This document shows, piece by piece, positions 27,713 to 35,730 of a stretch of 64,000 bases of DNA. The DNA comes from an uncultured bacterium (GTDB lineage: Bacteria > Spirochaetota > Leptospiria > Leptospirales > Leptonemataceae). The first letter of the stretch is position 1, and every line of letters starts with the position of its first letter. The position numbers were made by a program, and so were the translations under genes. Below the pieces are notes generated by a model. The model was not told the origin of the DNA, ran no database searches, and saw nothing but the letters and a program-made list of their open reading frames with translations. Location: assembly GCA_937928085.1 (NCBI GenBank), contig CALFVU010000016.1, positions 32,184-96,183 on the forward strand, read 5' to 3'.

Positions 27713-28480
27713 ATGAAAAAAAAAGTTTATTATTCTTTATCAAATAAAATTGCAAGTGTGATTATTGATTCAGATGAGCAAAATACCATTGATTTACAGT
27801 TTATAGAGGATTTTCGCAGTAGCATCAGAGAAATTCTTACCACCGAGGCAAAAGTTGTAATTTTTGAATCTGCAAAGGAAGAATTTTTTTGTAATGGATT
27901 TCATCCTGATATTTTTTTAGAAGCTTCTGGAGAAGAAATAAAAAATGCAATGTATCAGTTATTACTTTTAGGTAAAGAACAATTCTTTTATCCTTTACCC
28001 ACTATCTCTATCATTTCGGGATATGCAGCAGGTGGAGGTGCGTTTATGGCAGTTTATAATGATTTTCGATTTATGTCTAAAAAAAAATCAAGAATTGGAT
28101 TTACAGAAGTACATCTTGCTATGACTGTTCCATCAATTGCATTAGAAATGTTATCCTATAAAATTGGATTGCATAATACATTAAAAACTGTAATTACAGG
28201 TAAGATGTTCAAAGCCGAGGAATGCCTTCAGTTAAATTTAATTGACGAGGCTTTTGAATCTTATGAAGAAACAAAAAAATCAGCTTATCGATTAGCAAAT
28301 CAAATATCGCAATTGCCTATTCAATCTTTACAATCACTAAAAAAAGGAGCTTTACGCTGGATACCAAAAGATCATTTTGAAGAGCAAATACAAAAAGATT
28401 TACACGAAGTAGAGGAGTTAATGTTAAAGCCTGAATGCAAACTTGCTTTTCAACAACTAAAAGATAAAAAAAGAAAATAG
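27713..28480 (+). CDS. crotonase family: delta(3)-delta(2)-enoyl-CoA isomerase-like
   Basis: 255 residues from ATG 27713, chosen because AAGG lies 9 bases upstream and the frame further back (to 27611) is a non-conserved Phe/Ile-rich stretch. The oxyanion-hole glycine motif GYAAGGGA is present, but the first hydratase glutamate after it is replaced (GGGAF). A single Glu remains in GFTEVHLAM, the arrangement of mitochondrial ECI1, which isomerises 3-enoyl- to 2-enoyl-CoA. With the dienoyl-CoA isomerase-like gene at 17163 it would let unsaturated fatty acids enter beta-oxidation. The reaction is inferred. Confidence 0.75.
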   Translation: MKKKVYYSLSNKIASVIIDSDEQNTIDLQFIEDFRSSIREILTTEAKVVIFESAKEEFFCNGFHPDIFLEASGEEIKNAMYQLLLLGKEQFFYPLPTISIISGYAAGGGAFMAVYNDFRFMSKKKSRIGFTEVHLAMTVPSIALEMLSYKIGLHNTLKTVITGKMFKAEECLQLNLIDEAFESYEETKKSAYRLANQISQLPIQSLQSLKKGALRWIPKDHFEEQIQKDLHEVEELMLKPECKLAFQQLKDKKRK

Positions 28481-28741
28481 TCACCGATTTAGATTTTGAA
28501 TGTTCAAAAATTCTTGATTTTGTTTTTTTTGCAGTTCTAATATTGCTTTTCCGAGTGGTGTGTTGATAAAATAAAAAAACCACCCATAATAAAATGCTAA
28601 AACTAAAAATCCTATTGCAGCAATTCTTAATGCAATAATTCTTTGACGATTCCACTTAAGCATCTCTTTTTTATGGATTACTTTTAAAGACATTAATAGA
28701 AAATAAATACCTACAAAACTATAAAAGATAATATAAAACAT
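28481..28741 (-). CDS. hypothetical small membrane protein
   Basis: 86 residues with two hydrophobic helices (about 2-20 and 36-60), a basic loop between them (HKKEMLKWNRQR) and a Gln/Asn-rich charged tail. No family recognised. Its stop abuts the convergent stop of the crotonase gene with no spacer. Another frame overlaps on the same strand (28655-28317), but it lies antisense to the conserved end of the crotonase, so I prefer this one. Confidence 0.5.
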   Translation of the reverse strand: MFYIIFYSFVGIYFLLMSLKVIHKKEMLKWNRQRIIALRIAAIGFLVLAFYYGWFFYFINTPLGKAILELQKKQNQEFLNIQNLNR

Positions 28742-28842
28742 AAGTAAAAAAATCTGTGTTATGTTTAAAATTCAATTTTTATTTACTACGAGGATTTTGA
28801 AATTATATAATTATTTATAACTTTTAATTTTAAATCATAAAA

Positions 28843-29550
28843 TTAGTCTTGATGATTTTGGTAAAAAAAAGAAAATATACTTAATAAAGAGACAACAGCT
28901 GTTTCTATTCTTAAAATGTTTTTGCTTAAATTGATTGCTTTGTAATTATTTTTTAAGTATTCTCTTTCTTTAGGAGAAAAGCCACCTTCGGGTCCTACAA
29001 TTACTAATATTTCTTGTGGTAAATTTACTGATATCAATCTAATGATTTCTTCAGTTTTCAAACAGTTATCTTTTGTTGTATCTGCATAAAAAACATTGTA
29101 TCTTTTATAAATTTTTTTTGTAAAATTAAAAAAATGCATCGGTAGATGTATTTCTGGTAATATAAGATTTTGTGATTGTGCAGATGCTTGTTTAGTAATT
29201 TTTCTAATTCTTTCTAAAGAAAATGATTTTCTATTACTTCTTTCGTAAAGAATAGGATAAAAATTTGATATACTTAATTGAGTTGCCATGTCTATCATTT
29301 TTTCTAGGCGATTTCCTTCGGGAAGAGCACTGGCTATGGAGATGTTCTGAAATTTTTGTATTTTAGGTGGTATGTTGGGAGCAATCTGAATCATAAAATC
29401 TTTTTTTAATGTTGCATAGTAAGCTATTCCTTTGCCATTGCTTATGAGTATAGTATCTTGTTCTTTTAGACGCAATGCTTTTATATGGTTAATTTCATCT
29501 TTTTCTAACTTAAATTTTTCTTTAATTTCTTCTCTAAAAATTATAAACAT
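28843..29550 (-). CDS. rsmE: 16S rRNA (uracil-1498-N3)-methyltransferase
   Basis: 235 residues of the SPOUT superfamily. The N-terminal PUA-like domain holds EINHIKALRLKEQD. The knotted C-terminal domain shows ALPEGNRLEKMIDMATQL, ERSNRKSF, the SAM-binding VGPEGGFSPKE and NILRIETAV. It methylates U1498 of 16S rRNA in the 30S subunit. Length is normal. It is divergent from the tRNA-Leu gene 46 bp away. Confidence 0.94.
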   Translation of the reverse strand: MFIIFREEIKEKFKLEKDEINHIKALRLKEQDTILISNGKGIAYYATLKKDFMIQIAPNIPPKIQKFQNISIASALPEGNRLEKMIDMATQLSISNFYPILYERSNRKSFSLERIRKITKQASAQSQNLILPEIHLPMHFFNFTKKIYKRYNVFYADTTKDNCLKTEEIIRLISVNLPQEILVIVGPEGGFSPKEREYLKNNYKAINLSKNILRIETAVVSLLSIFSFFYQNHQD

Positions 29551-29596
29551 AAAAAGATTTACAATAGCAAATACCTAAAAAAATTTACAATGTATT

Positions 29597-29680
29597 GCCG
29601 AAGTGGCGGAATTGGTAGACGCAGTAGACTCAAAATCTACCGGGTTTGTGCCCGTGTCGGTTCGAGTCCGACCTTCGGCA
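29597..29680 (+). tRNA. tRNA-Leu (anticodon CAA)
   Basis: An 84-nt class II tRNA. The acceptor stem GCCGAAG pairs with CTTCGGC (29673-29679) with discriminator A at 29680. The anticodon stem GTAGA/TCTAC encloses CTCAAAA, giving anticodon CAA for UUG codons. The long variable arm CGGG/CCCG and T-loop GGTTCGAGTCC are present. CCA is not encoded. A TACAAT box at 29586-29591 ends six bases before the tRNA, so it is unlikely to be its -10 element in the usual spacing. The minus-strand stop codon of the small gene at 29681 is directly adjacent. Confidence 0.97.
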
Positions 29681-29845
29681 TTATACTAAATTATAAATAC
29701 AATTTTCTTTATGTTTTTTGTCCTTTTTTAAATTGCATGTACATAAATAGCTTATTTTATCATCAGTTTTTACCGTAAATGTTTTATAGTACGATGTTTC
29801 TTTTTGAGATTTTATTTTTGGATTTTCTTGTAATGTAGATTGCAC
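29681..29845 (-). CDS. small protein with C-x-C motif, GTG start
   Basis: 54 codons. The ribosome site AAGGAGG (29857-29851) stands five bases before a GTG at 29845, the best Shine-Dalgarno sequence in this part of the window. The product is hydrophilic and Lys-rich. A C-terminal YLCTCNLKKDKKHKENC has three cysteines and a histidine, suggesting metal binding; it is only loosely like CDGSH proteins and lacks their P-x-C-D-G-x-H part. It lies 74 bp after the phosphopantetheinyl transferase gene, so it may end that operon. Family is unknown. Confidence 0.55.
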   Translation of the reverse strand: MQSTLQENPKIKSQKETSYYKTFTVKTDDKISYLCTCNLKKDKKHKENCIYNLV

Positions 29846-29919
29846 AAAAACCTCCTTGTTTGTAAAAATCCTTCCCTGGCTTTATTTTTATTATCGATCT
29901 TTAAAAATTGGCTTTTCAA

Positions 29920-30651
29920 TTATTTAAGAAAAATCAAGTAGTGCTTATTGATTTTTTTTATTTCTAAGTTTAGAAAAAAATTACAGAAAAAATGATCTTT
30001 TTCTGAATTTATAATGATTGTAAATGCTAAAAATCTTCCATGATGACTTAACGATACTGGATAAAAATTTTGTTCTAAATATAAAAACGGTGGCATTCGT
30101 ATTTTATGTTGAATATCATAATGTCTGTAGATAAAAACGTTTTTGTTTAGAAATTTTTTAAAAATAAATTGGATAAAATTTCTTATTTCTTTAGAATGAC
30201 TTCTGTTTTCATTATTAAATTTAATAAAAGAAAAAAAAGAATAATTTTCAAGAGGATTTTTATCAATCAAGTCATACATTCCTGATAAAAAAGTAATTGT
30301 AAAAAGAAATTCATGTTCCATAAAAATTTGTGTTTTTAGTGAAATATTGTTATATTTTACAGTTGTAAAATTATCTTGAACTTCGTAGTCTTTATATCGG
30401 AATACCGGGATATAATAAATACGAGAAATAGTTTTATATGCAGATTCCTTTAATGACCATAATTTCCATAATTTTATAAAATTATGAGAATTTTTTTCGT
30501 ATTGATCGTTAAAAATATCCTTTTTTTCCTTGAGAGTAGAAATCTTATTTATAAATCTAGAATTTAGATGTTCGATAGAACAGTCATCATCCATCAGATC
30601 TACAATGTCATTGCCAAAAATAACACTATTGATATTTAGAAAAATATTCAT
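29920..30651 (-). CDS. 4'-phosphopantetheinyl transferase superfamily protein (Sfp-like)
   Basis: 243 residues. Motifs of the Sfp/AcpT superfamily are visible: GNDIVDL with Mg-ligand D15, W65-S-L-K-E69-S-A-Y-K73, and a late LSHHGRFLAF. Such enzymes move phosphopantetheine from CoA to a serine of acyl or peptidyl carrier proteins. At about twice the length of AcpS it is the Sfp type. Its start overlaps the end of the acyltransferase gene by 26 bp, and the carrier-protein gene is two genes upstream, so that protein is its likely partner. Confidence 0.8.
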   Translation of the reverse strand: MNIFLNINSVIFGNDIVDLMDDDCSIEHLNSRFINKISTLKEKKDIFNDQYEKNSHNFIKLWKLWSLKESAYKTISRIYYIPVFRYKDYEVQDNFTTVKYNNISLKTQIFMEHEFLFTITFLSGMYDLIDKNPLENYSFFSFIKFNNENRSHSKEIRNFIQFIFKKFLNKNVFIYRHYDIQHKIRMPPFLYLEQNFYPVSLSHHGRFLAFTIIINSEKDHFFCNFFLNLEIKKINKHYLIFLK

Positions 30652-31366
30652 TTTCCATTTTTTTTAACTCGTTAAATATTTGTAAGGAAACTTCTTTTTG
30701 TGCTCTTATGCCAGTGGAGTTTATTTTGGGTTCTAAAAGTTTATAATTTACATAGAAATCCTCTTTTGTTTTTGGAAAAATTGATTTTTGTTTTTGTTTT
30801 TTTCCTCGAATATAGAAAACTAAAACTTTTGTATTGGGAACTTCTGTGATAAGTTGCCCTGCTCCATAATGAATTTGATTTTCTTCTAAAACTTCGCTTC
30901 TTGTACCTTGAATAAAAATACAAACAGGTTCTTTGTTTTCTAATAAATACTTTAATTTTCGCATAACTAAATCTTTATGCTGTTTAGTACCACGTCTTTC
31001 TATTAATATGCATTTTGTTAGATAAGTAATTATTGTAAAAAGTAAACTTTTTCTAACATTTTCTTTAGCTGGTATGTTCCAAGGAAGTTTAGAAAAATGT
31101 CTTAAATAAAAAAAGTTATTCGCAAGAAACCAATTCAAAATAACGGAATCAATATAAGTTATATGATTTGGGCAAATCAAAATAGGCTGATCTAATTTTA
31201 TAATTTCTTTGTAAAAATTTCTTAAATTTTTTATATGTCGATATTGATATTTTTTTATAAATTTAAAATAAAATAAAATTAAATTTCCAATAAAAATAAA
31301 AAAAAGGTTGCCTATCAATTTTTGTAAATGTAATTTAAAAATTTCTTTTTTGGGAAGATAGCTCAT
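30626..31366 (-). CDS. 1-acylglycerol-3-phosphate acyltransferase-like (PlsC family)
   Basis: 246 residues with a membrane-associated N-terminus (hydrophobic about 18-36). The acyltransferase motif NHITYID carries H68 and D73, as H-x4-D. The second motif FIQGTRS (about 151-157) replaces the usual FPEGTRS, so the conserved Glu is Gln. Members transfer acyl groups from acyl-ACP or acyl-CoA to lysophosphatidate or other lipids. The T-run of a terminator ends just before its ATG and no Shine-Dalgarno sequence is seen. Its position after the fatty-acid cluster suggests it uses products of that cluster. Confidence 0.82.
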   Translation of the reverse strand: MSYLPKKEIFKLHLQKLIGNLFFIFIGNLILFYFKFIKKYQYRHIKNLRNFYKEIIKLDQPILICPNHITYIDSVILNWFLANNFFYLRHFSKLPWNIPAKENVRKSLLFTIITYLTKCILIERRGTKQHKDLVMRKLKYLLENKEPVCIFIQGTRSEVLEENQIHYGAGQLITEVPNTKVLVFYIRGKKQKQKSIFPKTKEDFYVNYKLLEPKINSTGIRAQKEVSLQIFNELKKMENEYFSKYQ

Positions 31367-31369
31367 TTA

Positions 31370-31395
31370 AAAAAATAAGAGGGGAAGCATCCCCT
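31370..31395 (-). terminator. hairpin terminator between acp and plsC-like gene
   Basis: Reading the minus strand, AGGGGA pairs with TCCCCT around a TGCT loop (31395-31380), followed by CTTATTTTTTT. This is a typical rho-independent structure placed 18 bp after the acyl carrier protein stop. The T-run reaches to within four bases of the acyltransferase ATG at 31366, so that gene would need read-through or an internal promoter. Confidence 0.75.
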
Positions 31396-31412
31396 GCTGA
31401 ATTATTAAGAGA

Positions 31413-31661
31413 TTAGCTGACTTTCTTCTTTATTAACTCTACCGCTGCTCCAATCGTTTGAATTTTGTCGGCTTCTGAATCTTCGATTTCAATATCGAAT
31501 TCATCTTCCATAGCAAGAATAATGTCTACCAAACGAGAAGAATTGACCTCCAGATCCTTTAAAATATTCGTTGAATCGGTAGCTGAATTCAAAGCGTCTT
31601 TATTTTTTGCATACGGTCCTAAAATCTTTAAGACCTTTTGCATAATTTCTTGATGATCCAT
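31413..31661 (-). CDS. acyl carrier protein, divergent attachment motif
   Basis: 82 residues, acidic and helical, with the carrier-protein fold: helix 2 starts at the attachment serine. Where housekeeping ACPs have DSLD, this has VNSSRLVDI, with Ser41 as the likely phosphopantetheine site and Arg in place of the usual acidic residue. A clear AAGGAG stands eight bases before the ATG. It lies 38 bp after the ketosynthase gene, at the end of the fab operon and before a terminator. It probably carries acyl chains for this cluster; the unusual motif hints at a specialised rather than general ACP. Confidence 0.88.
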   Translation of the reverse strand: MDHQEIMQKVLKILGPYAKNKDALNSATDSTNILKDLEVNSSRLVDIILAMEDEFDIEIEDSEADKIQTIGAAVELIKKKVS

Positions 31662-31699
31662 ATCGTACTCCTTTTTATTTTTGATTATGATTTAAAAAA

Positions 31700-32983
31700 T
31701 TACTCTTCCCATTTTTTATAAATAATACAACCATTCACATCACCAAAACCAAAGCTTGCTTTTGCAAAAATTTTAATAGGTTTTTCAATGAGTTCTCTAA
31801 CTACTTTTTTTTCATATGGTTTTATTTTTTCGTGAATATCTTCTGAATTAATGGAAGGATGTAAAAAACCGTGTTCTAACTGTAGCATCACTGCAACAGA
31901 CTCTATGCTTCCAGCAGCTCCCAAGCAATGTCCAATCATTGATTTCGTTGATTGTATGTATGGAAATTTCTCCGGGGGAAGTTCTAATGCAGTAGCCCAA
32001 TTATTGACTTCTATAGGATCTGCCATAGTAGCTGTTAAATGTCCATTTATGGCATCAATCTCTTCGGGGTTAATTTTTGCTTTTCGAACAGCTTCTTTAA
32101 TACAATATTGTACAGAAATTGGGTTAGGAGCTGTCATACTTCCACCCATACGATGTCCACCACAATTCAAGTGAGCACCTAAAATTTCCGCATAAATTTT
32201 AGCACCTCTTTTTTTTGCACTATCTAAGCTTTCTAAAAGAAGAATTCCTGCTCCAGAACCAGGGATAAATCCACCTGCAGAAGCACTCATTGGTCTAGAT
32301 GCTTTTTCGGGTTGATCATTAAATTTGGAGCATAATACTTTCATTGCATCAAATGCACCCCATATATATTTCGAAGAAGATTCAGCACCACCTGCTAGCA
32401 TTTTTTCCGCATCTCCTCGTTTGATTCTTTCGTATGCCATTATAATGGCTTCTGTTCCCGTATTACAAGCACTACTATTTGAACTAACTTGATTTCCTAA
32501 TGCCAATAACCCGCTCATTTTTGCAGAAATAGAACTCATCATAATCTGCTCAACCATTGTGGATCCTAAGCGTTTTACTTTTCCTTGATCAATATACGGG
32601 ATAACTCGTTCAGCTATCGTATCGATTCCAGATAATCCTAAGCCAATCATACAACCACTATCCCAGTTAACTTCTTGATCTTTTGAACCCGGAACTTTTA
32701 ATCCTGCATCTTTCCAAGCATCGATCCCAGCAATAGAAGAAAGGATTATAATTTCGTTCATTGCTAATAATTCTTCTTCTGTAAAATATTCTTTTGCTTT
32801 TTGATCAAGAATCTCTTTATCAATCCATCCACCGACTTGACACGCGAATTTTAATTCTTCTAATTCTTTTCGAAATCGAATCCCACTTTTCCCATTTTTT
32901 AAAGATTCAGTAAATTCTTTTTTTCCGTGACCATTTGATGTGATAACTCCTATACCTGTAACTACTACTCTTCGTTCTTCCAT
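31700..32983 (-). CDS. beta-ketoacyl-ACP synthase, FabB/FabF family
   Basis: 427 residues condensing malonyl-ACP with acyl-ACP. The thiolase-fold triad is complete: C173 in SSACNTGTEA, H315 in NGHLTATMADP and H352 in KSMIGHCLGAAG. Several stretches recall KAS I (FabB) rather than FabF: FDAMKVLCSKFNDQPEKAS and LEHGFLHPSIN. FabB works with FabA in making unsaturated fatty acids. It is preceded by AAGGAG before the ATG and lies 17 bp after fabZ. I leave the symbol open between fabB and fabF because the call rests on a few stretches. Confidence 0.9.
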   Translation of the reverse strand: MEERRVVVTGIGVITSNGHGKKEFTESLKNGKSGIRFRKELEELKFACQVGGWIDKEILDQKAKEYFTEEELLAMNEIIILSSIAGIDAWKDAGLKVPGSKDQEVNWDSGCMIGLGLSGIDTIAERVIPYIDQGKVKRLGSTMVEQIMMSSISAKMSGLLALGNQVSSNSSACNTGTEAIIMAYERIKRGDAEKMLAGGAESSSKYIWGAFDAMKVLCSKFNDQPEKASRPMSASAGGFIPGSGAGILLLESLDSAKKRGAKIYAEILGAHLNCGGHRMGGSMTAPNPISVQYCIKEAVRKAKINPEEIDAINGHLTATMADPIEVNNWATALELPPEKFPYIQSTKSMIGHCLGAAGSIESVAVMLQLEHGFLHPSINSEDIHEKIKPYEKKVVRELIEKPIKIFAKASFGFGDVNGCIIYKKWEE

Positions 32984-33000
32984 ATGTAACTCCTTATCAT

Positions 33001-33450
33001 TTATTTATCTACTCCAACTCCAGCTAATTCACCAGAAGCTACTAATATACCGTTTTCTTTTTTAACTTCTACTTTCGATTTGATTTTATTTTTCCTATAA
33101 TAAATTAGATCTCCCCGTATGATGACTGTCTCTTTAGGTAAAACCGTATTATTAAATTCAACCTGAGCTTCTGTAAAAAAAGTAAGTTTATTGATTGGCT
33201 TATTGTTTAAAAATTCTAAATAAATTCCTAATGCAACAACTCCAGTTTGTGCCATAGTTTCTAAAATAATTACACCAGGTGTTATGGGCATTCCTGGAAA
33301 ATGTCCTTCGTAGAAAAATTCATTAATTTTATAAGTATATTTGCCAACTATGTGTTTATCTGATAATTCTAATATGTCTTCGATAAATCGAAAAGGATAT
33401 TTTTGAGGAATAGCATTAAGGATTTTTTCTTTTAACTGAAGTTCAACCAT
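33001..33450 (-). CDS. fabZ: 3-hydroxyacyl-ACP dehydratase
   Basis: 149 residues with a hot-dog fold. The catalytic pair is H50 in EGHFPGMPITPG and E64 in ILETMAQTG, the Glu being characteristic of FabZ in contrast to Asp in FabA. It removes water from 3-hydroxyacyl-ACP in chain elongation. Length is normal. Its start overlaps the end of fabG by 8 bp, so translational coupling is likely. A second dehydratase (fabA) is two genes upstream, giving this cluster both types. Confidence 0.9.
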   Translation of the reverse strand: MVELQLKEKILNAIPQKYPFRFIEDILELSDKHIVGKYTYKINEFFYEGHFPGMPITPGVIILETMAQTGVVALGIYLEFLNNKPINKLTFFTEAQVEFNNTVLPKETVIIRGDLIYYRKNKIKSKVEVKKENGILVASGELAGVGVDK

Positions 33451-34168
33451 TATACATGCCTCCGTTTACGTGGATTGTAGTACCAGTAATATATGTAGCA
33501 GAAGTTGCAAGAAAACCAACAACTTGAGCTACTTCTTCAGGGGTTCCCATTCGTTTTAATGGTATTTTTTCTAAGATTTGTTTTTTATGTTCTTCGGGAA
33601 GATTTTTTGTCATATCTGTATCGATAAAACCGGGTGCTACAGAATTAACAAGAATTCCATGTTCTGCTAATTCCATTGCAATAGTTTTTGTAAAATTATC
33701 GATTGCAGCTTTAGTCATTCCATATACAGATTGAGTTGGATTTCCCGTACTTCCAATAATCGACGAAATATTGATAATTCTTCCTCTTTTATTTCGGATC
33801 ATAAAACGAATCAATCTTTTTGTCAAATACCAAACAGAACGCATATTAATAGCGATTATTTTATCGAATTCTTCTAATGTGGCAGAAAACAATGGATTAT
33901 CTTTTACGAATCCAGCATTATTCACTAAAACTTCTAATGGTAAATTAGTTTTTTTAACTTCTTCGAAAATTTTATCACAACCTTCTACTGAAGAAATATC
34001 AGCTTCTATTAAAAAGCCATTTCCTAATTCTTTTAATAAACTTTCTGCTAATTCTTTAGATGAATTAAAATGAATTCCAATGATAAAACCTCTTTGATGC
34101 AATTCTTTTGCTATTGCTCTACCAATTCCTCTACTAGCTCCTGTAACTAATGCTAATTTTTGTTCCAT
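33443..34168 (-). CDS. fabG: 3-oxoacyl-ACP reductase
   Basis: 241-residue SDR. TGASRGIG at 9-16 binds NADP; NNAG is at 83-86. The catalytic S136, Y149 and K153 stand in NISSIIG and YGMTK; APGFIDTDM and a C-terminal HVNGGMY follow. It reduces 3-ketoacyl-ACP during elongation. AAAGGATAAAAAA before the ATG serves as ribosome site. It is 11 bp downstream of fabA and overlaps fabZ. Confidence 0.93.
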   Translation of the reverse strand: MEQKLALVTGASRGIGRAIAKELHQRGFIIGIHFNSSKELAESLLKELGNGFLIEADISSVEGCDKIFEEVKKTNLPLEVLVNNAGFVKDNPLFSATLEEFDKIIAINMRSVWYLTKRLIRFMIRNKRGRIINISSIIGSTGNPTQSVYGMTKAAIDNFTKTIAMELAEHGILVNSVAPGFIDTDMTKNLPEEHKKQILEKIPLKRMGTPEEVAQVVGFLATSATYITGTTIHVNGGMYNG

Positions 34169-34179
34169 TTTTTTATCCT

Positions 34180-34773
34180 TTATTTTTTAAGTAATCCACC
34201 AAAATGATTTTTTGTTTTTAGTGGGTAGTTTCTATATGCTATTTGTTTAAATATACCTACTCTTGCATTTTTTACTCTATAAATCGTTTCTCCATCGACT
34301 AATAATTCTCCATTGCCTAAAGCTATAGAGATACCTTGTTCTTTAAGTTCACTATACCTTTGAATTTCGATTTTATACTGGATTAATATGTTGTATGGTC
34401 GAACTTGCCCTTCGAATTCTACGTTTTCAACTCCCAATGCTCTTCCATTGCCAATAGATCCAGCATAAGCACAGAAAAATCCTATGAGTTGCCAAATTGC
34501 GTCGAGTCCTAAAGAACCCGGCATAACTGGATCATCACGAAAATGACATTGAAAAAACCATTCATCAATTAAGATATCTTTTTCTGCAATAATGATACCT
34601 TTTCGATTATACTTTTCTATTTTTGTAATCCGATCGATTAAAAGAAAAGGAGGCGCAGGAAGTTTTGGTATTTCGCCGGGAGGATCCTCTATCAAATTAC
34701 CTTGAGAAAATGCTAATAATTCGATCTTATCAAAATGATTTCTCGTTAAAAATTCTGAATACTTCATACTCAA
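34180..34773 (-). CDS. fabA: 3-hydroxydecanoyl-ACP dehydratase/isomerase
   Basis: 197 residues. The FabA catalytic pair is present: H77 in WFFQCHFRDDPVMPG and D91 in LGLDAIWQL, with the same 14-residue spacing as the E. coli enzyme; LPAPPFLLIDR and GRALGVENVEF also match. FabA dehydrates 3-hydroxydecanoyl-ACP and isomerises trans-2 to cis-3, the branch point for unsaturated fatty acids made without oxygen. It is about 25 residues longer than E. coli FabA, at both ends. Its ATG overlaps the stop of the enoyl-reductase gene (4 bp), so the two are coupled. Isomerase activity cannot be proven from sequence. Confidence 0.9.
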   Translation of the reverse strand: MSMKYSEFLTRNHFDKIELLAFSQGNLIEDPPGEIPKLPAPPFLLIDRITKIEKYNRKGIIIAEKDILIDEWFFQCHFRDDPVMPGSLGLDAIWQLIGFFCAYAGSIGNGRALGVENVEFEGQVRPYNILIQYKIEIQRYSELKEQGISIALGNGELLVDGETIYRVKNARVGIFKQIAYRNYPLKTKNHFGGLLKK

Positions 34774-35714
34774 CTACCAGCAATTCTTTCTCCACCATCG
34801 ACTCGGATAATTGCACCATTTATCCAAGCAGATTCATCTAAACTCATTAAGTAAACAACATTGGCAACATCTTCGGGTGTGGTTAGTCTTCCTAATGGAT
34901 TTCGTAATCGAGAATGAGCTGACATGTGTGTACTTCCGGGAATTAATCGTAATGCTGGAGTATCTGTAACTCCTGGCTGTAAAATATTACTACGAATTCC
35001 ATATGGTCCCATCTCAAATGCAATTGCTCTTGACATTGATTCTAAAGCAACTTTAGCTGCACTTACTGCTGCATAACCTCTCCAAGCTACTTCATTTCCT
35101 TCGCTAGTTAGTCCAAGAACTCGTGCATCATTAGCAAAAAGTTTGCGGTTAAAGATATCTTTTGTCCAAGTATAAAGAGAAGTTCCCATAGCATAAATCG
35201 TATTTGCAATATCTTCATCTGTAAGAAAAAATTCTTGATTATATTCAGGTTCTTTTGCAATATACATAAGCTCGTCGATCTGATCTTCTAAAAAAATCTT
35301 TGTTGCTTCTTCTCTAATTTTTTCTTTATCAATGTTAAGTTGTTTTGCGAGTTTTTCTAGAGGATCATAATTTCTATGTTTTTTTATAGGAACTAAAAGT
35401 TTTAAATTTCCAAAAGCAATAGAATGTAAAAGTGTTCTTACTTTTCCGTTAGTTTTTGTTAAATGTTCTTGTAGATCATCAAGGACTGTTTTTCTTCCTT
35501 CTTCGCTTAAAGCATCTAAATTATAAGCTTTAAAATCAATACCTTCTTTTTGAATTTCCTGAAATTCAGGTTCAATTCTTGCCATAGCTCCTTTTCTATC
35601 TCTATGAACAATACAAATATTCATTTTTGCTTTTGCTAATCTTTTTGCACTTGCTAAGCCAAAACCGCTGGAACCACCTAAGATAATTGCCCAATAATTT
35701 TTATTTTCAAACAT
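34770..35714 (-). CDS. enoyl-ACP reductase-like SDR with insertion
   Basis: 314 residues. The nucleotide loop GGSSGFG (13-19) and Y214-x6-K221 (GYAAVSAAKVAL) match enoyl-ACP reductases of the FabI/FabL kind, not FabG. A segment of about 65 residues (about 110-175) between NAD-binding and catalytic parts has many charged residues and is longer than in FabI. The C-terminus has the usual ...GAIIRVDGG. It should reduce trans-2-enoyl-ACP to acyl-ACP in the last step of each cycle. It lies 17 bp after fabD. I leave the symbol open because the insertion is unusual. Confidence 0.82.
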   Translation of the reverse strand: MFENKNYWAIILGGSSGFGLASAKRLAKAKMNICIVHRDRKGAMARIEPEFQEIQKEGIDFKAYNLDALSEEGRKTVLDDLQEHLTKTNGKVRTLLHSIAFGNLKLLVPIKKHRNYDPLEKLAKQLNIDKEKIREEATKIFLEDQIDELMYIAKEPEYNQEFFLTDEDIANTIYAMGTSLYTWTKDIFNRKLFANDARVLGLTSEGNEVAWRGYAAVSAAKVALESMSRAIAFEMGPYGIRSNILQPGVTDTPALRLIPGSTHMSAHSRLRNPLGRLTTPEDVANVVYLMSLDESAWINGAIIRVDGGERIAGS

Positions 35715-35730
35715 ATTAAAACTCCTAAAT

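Noticed and set aside
28317..28655. 112-codon minus-strand frame overlapping the crotonase
   Set aside because: It is antisense to the last part of the crotonase and overlaps the small membrane gene at 28481 in another frame, which has a better membrane-protein pattern.
29590..29778. Plus-strand frame across tRNA-Leu
   Set aside because: Its first part reads through the tRNA gene, so it is not a protein gene.
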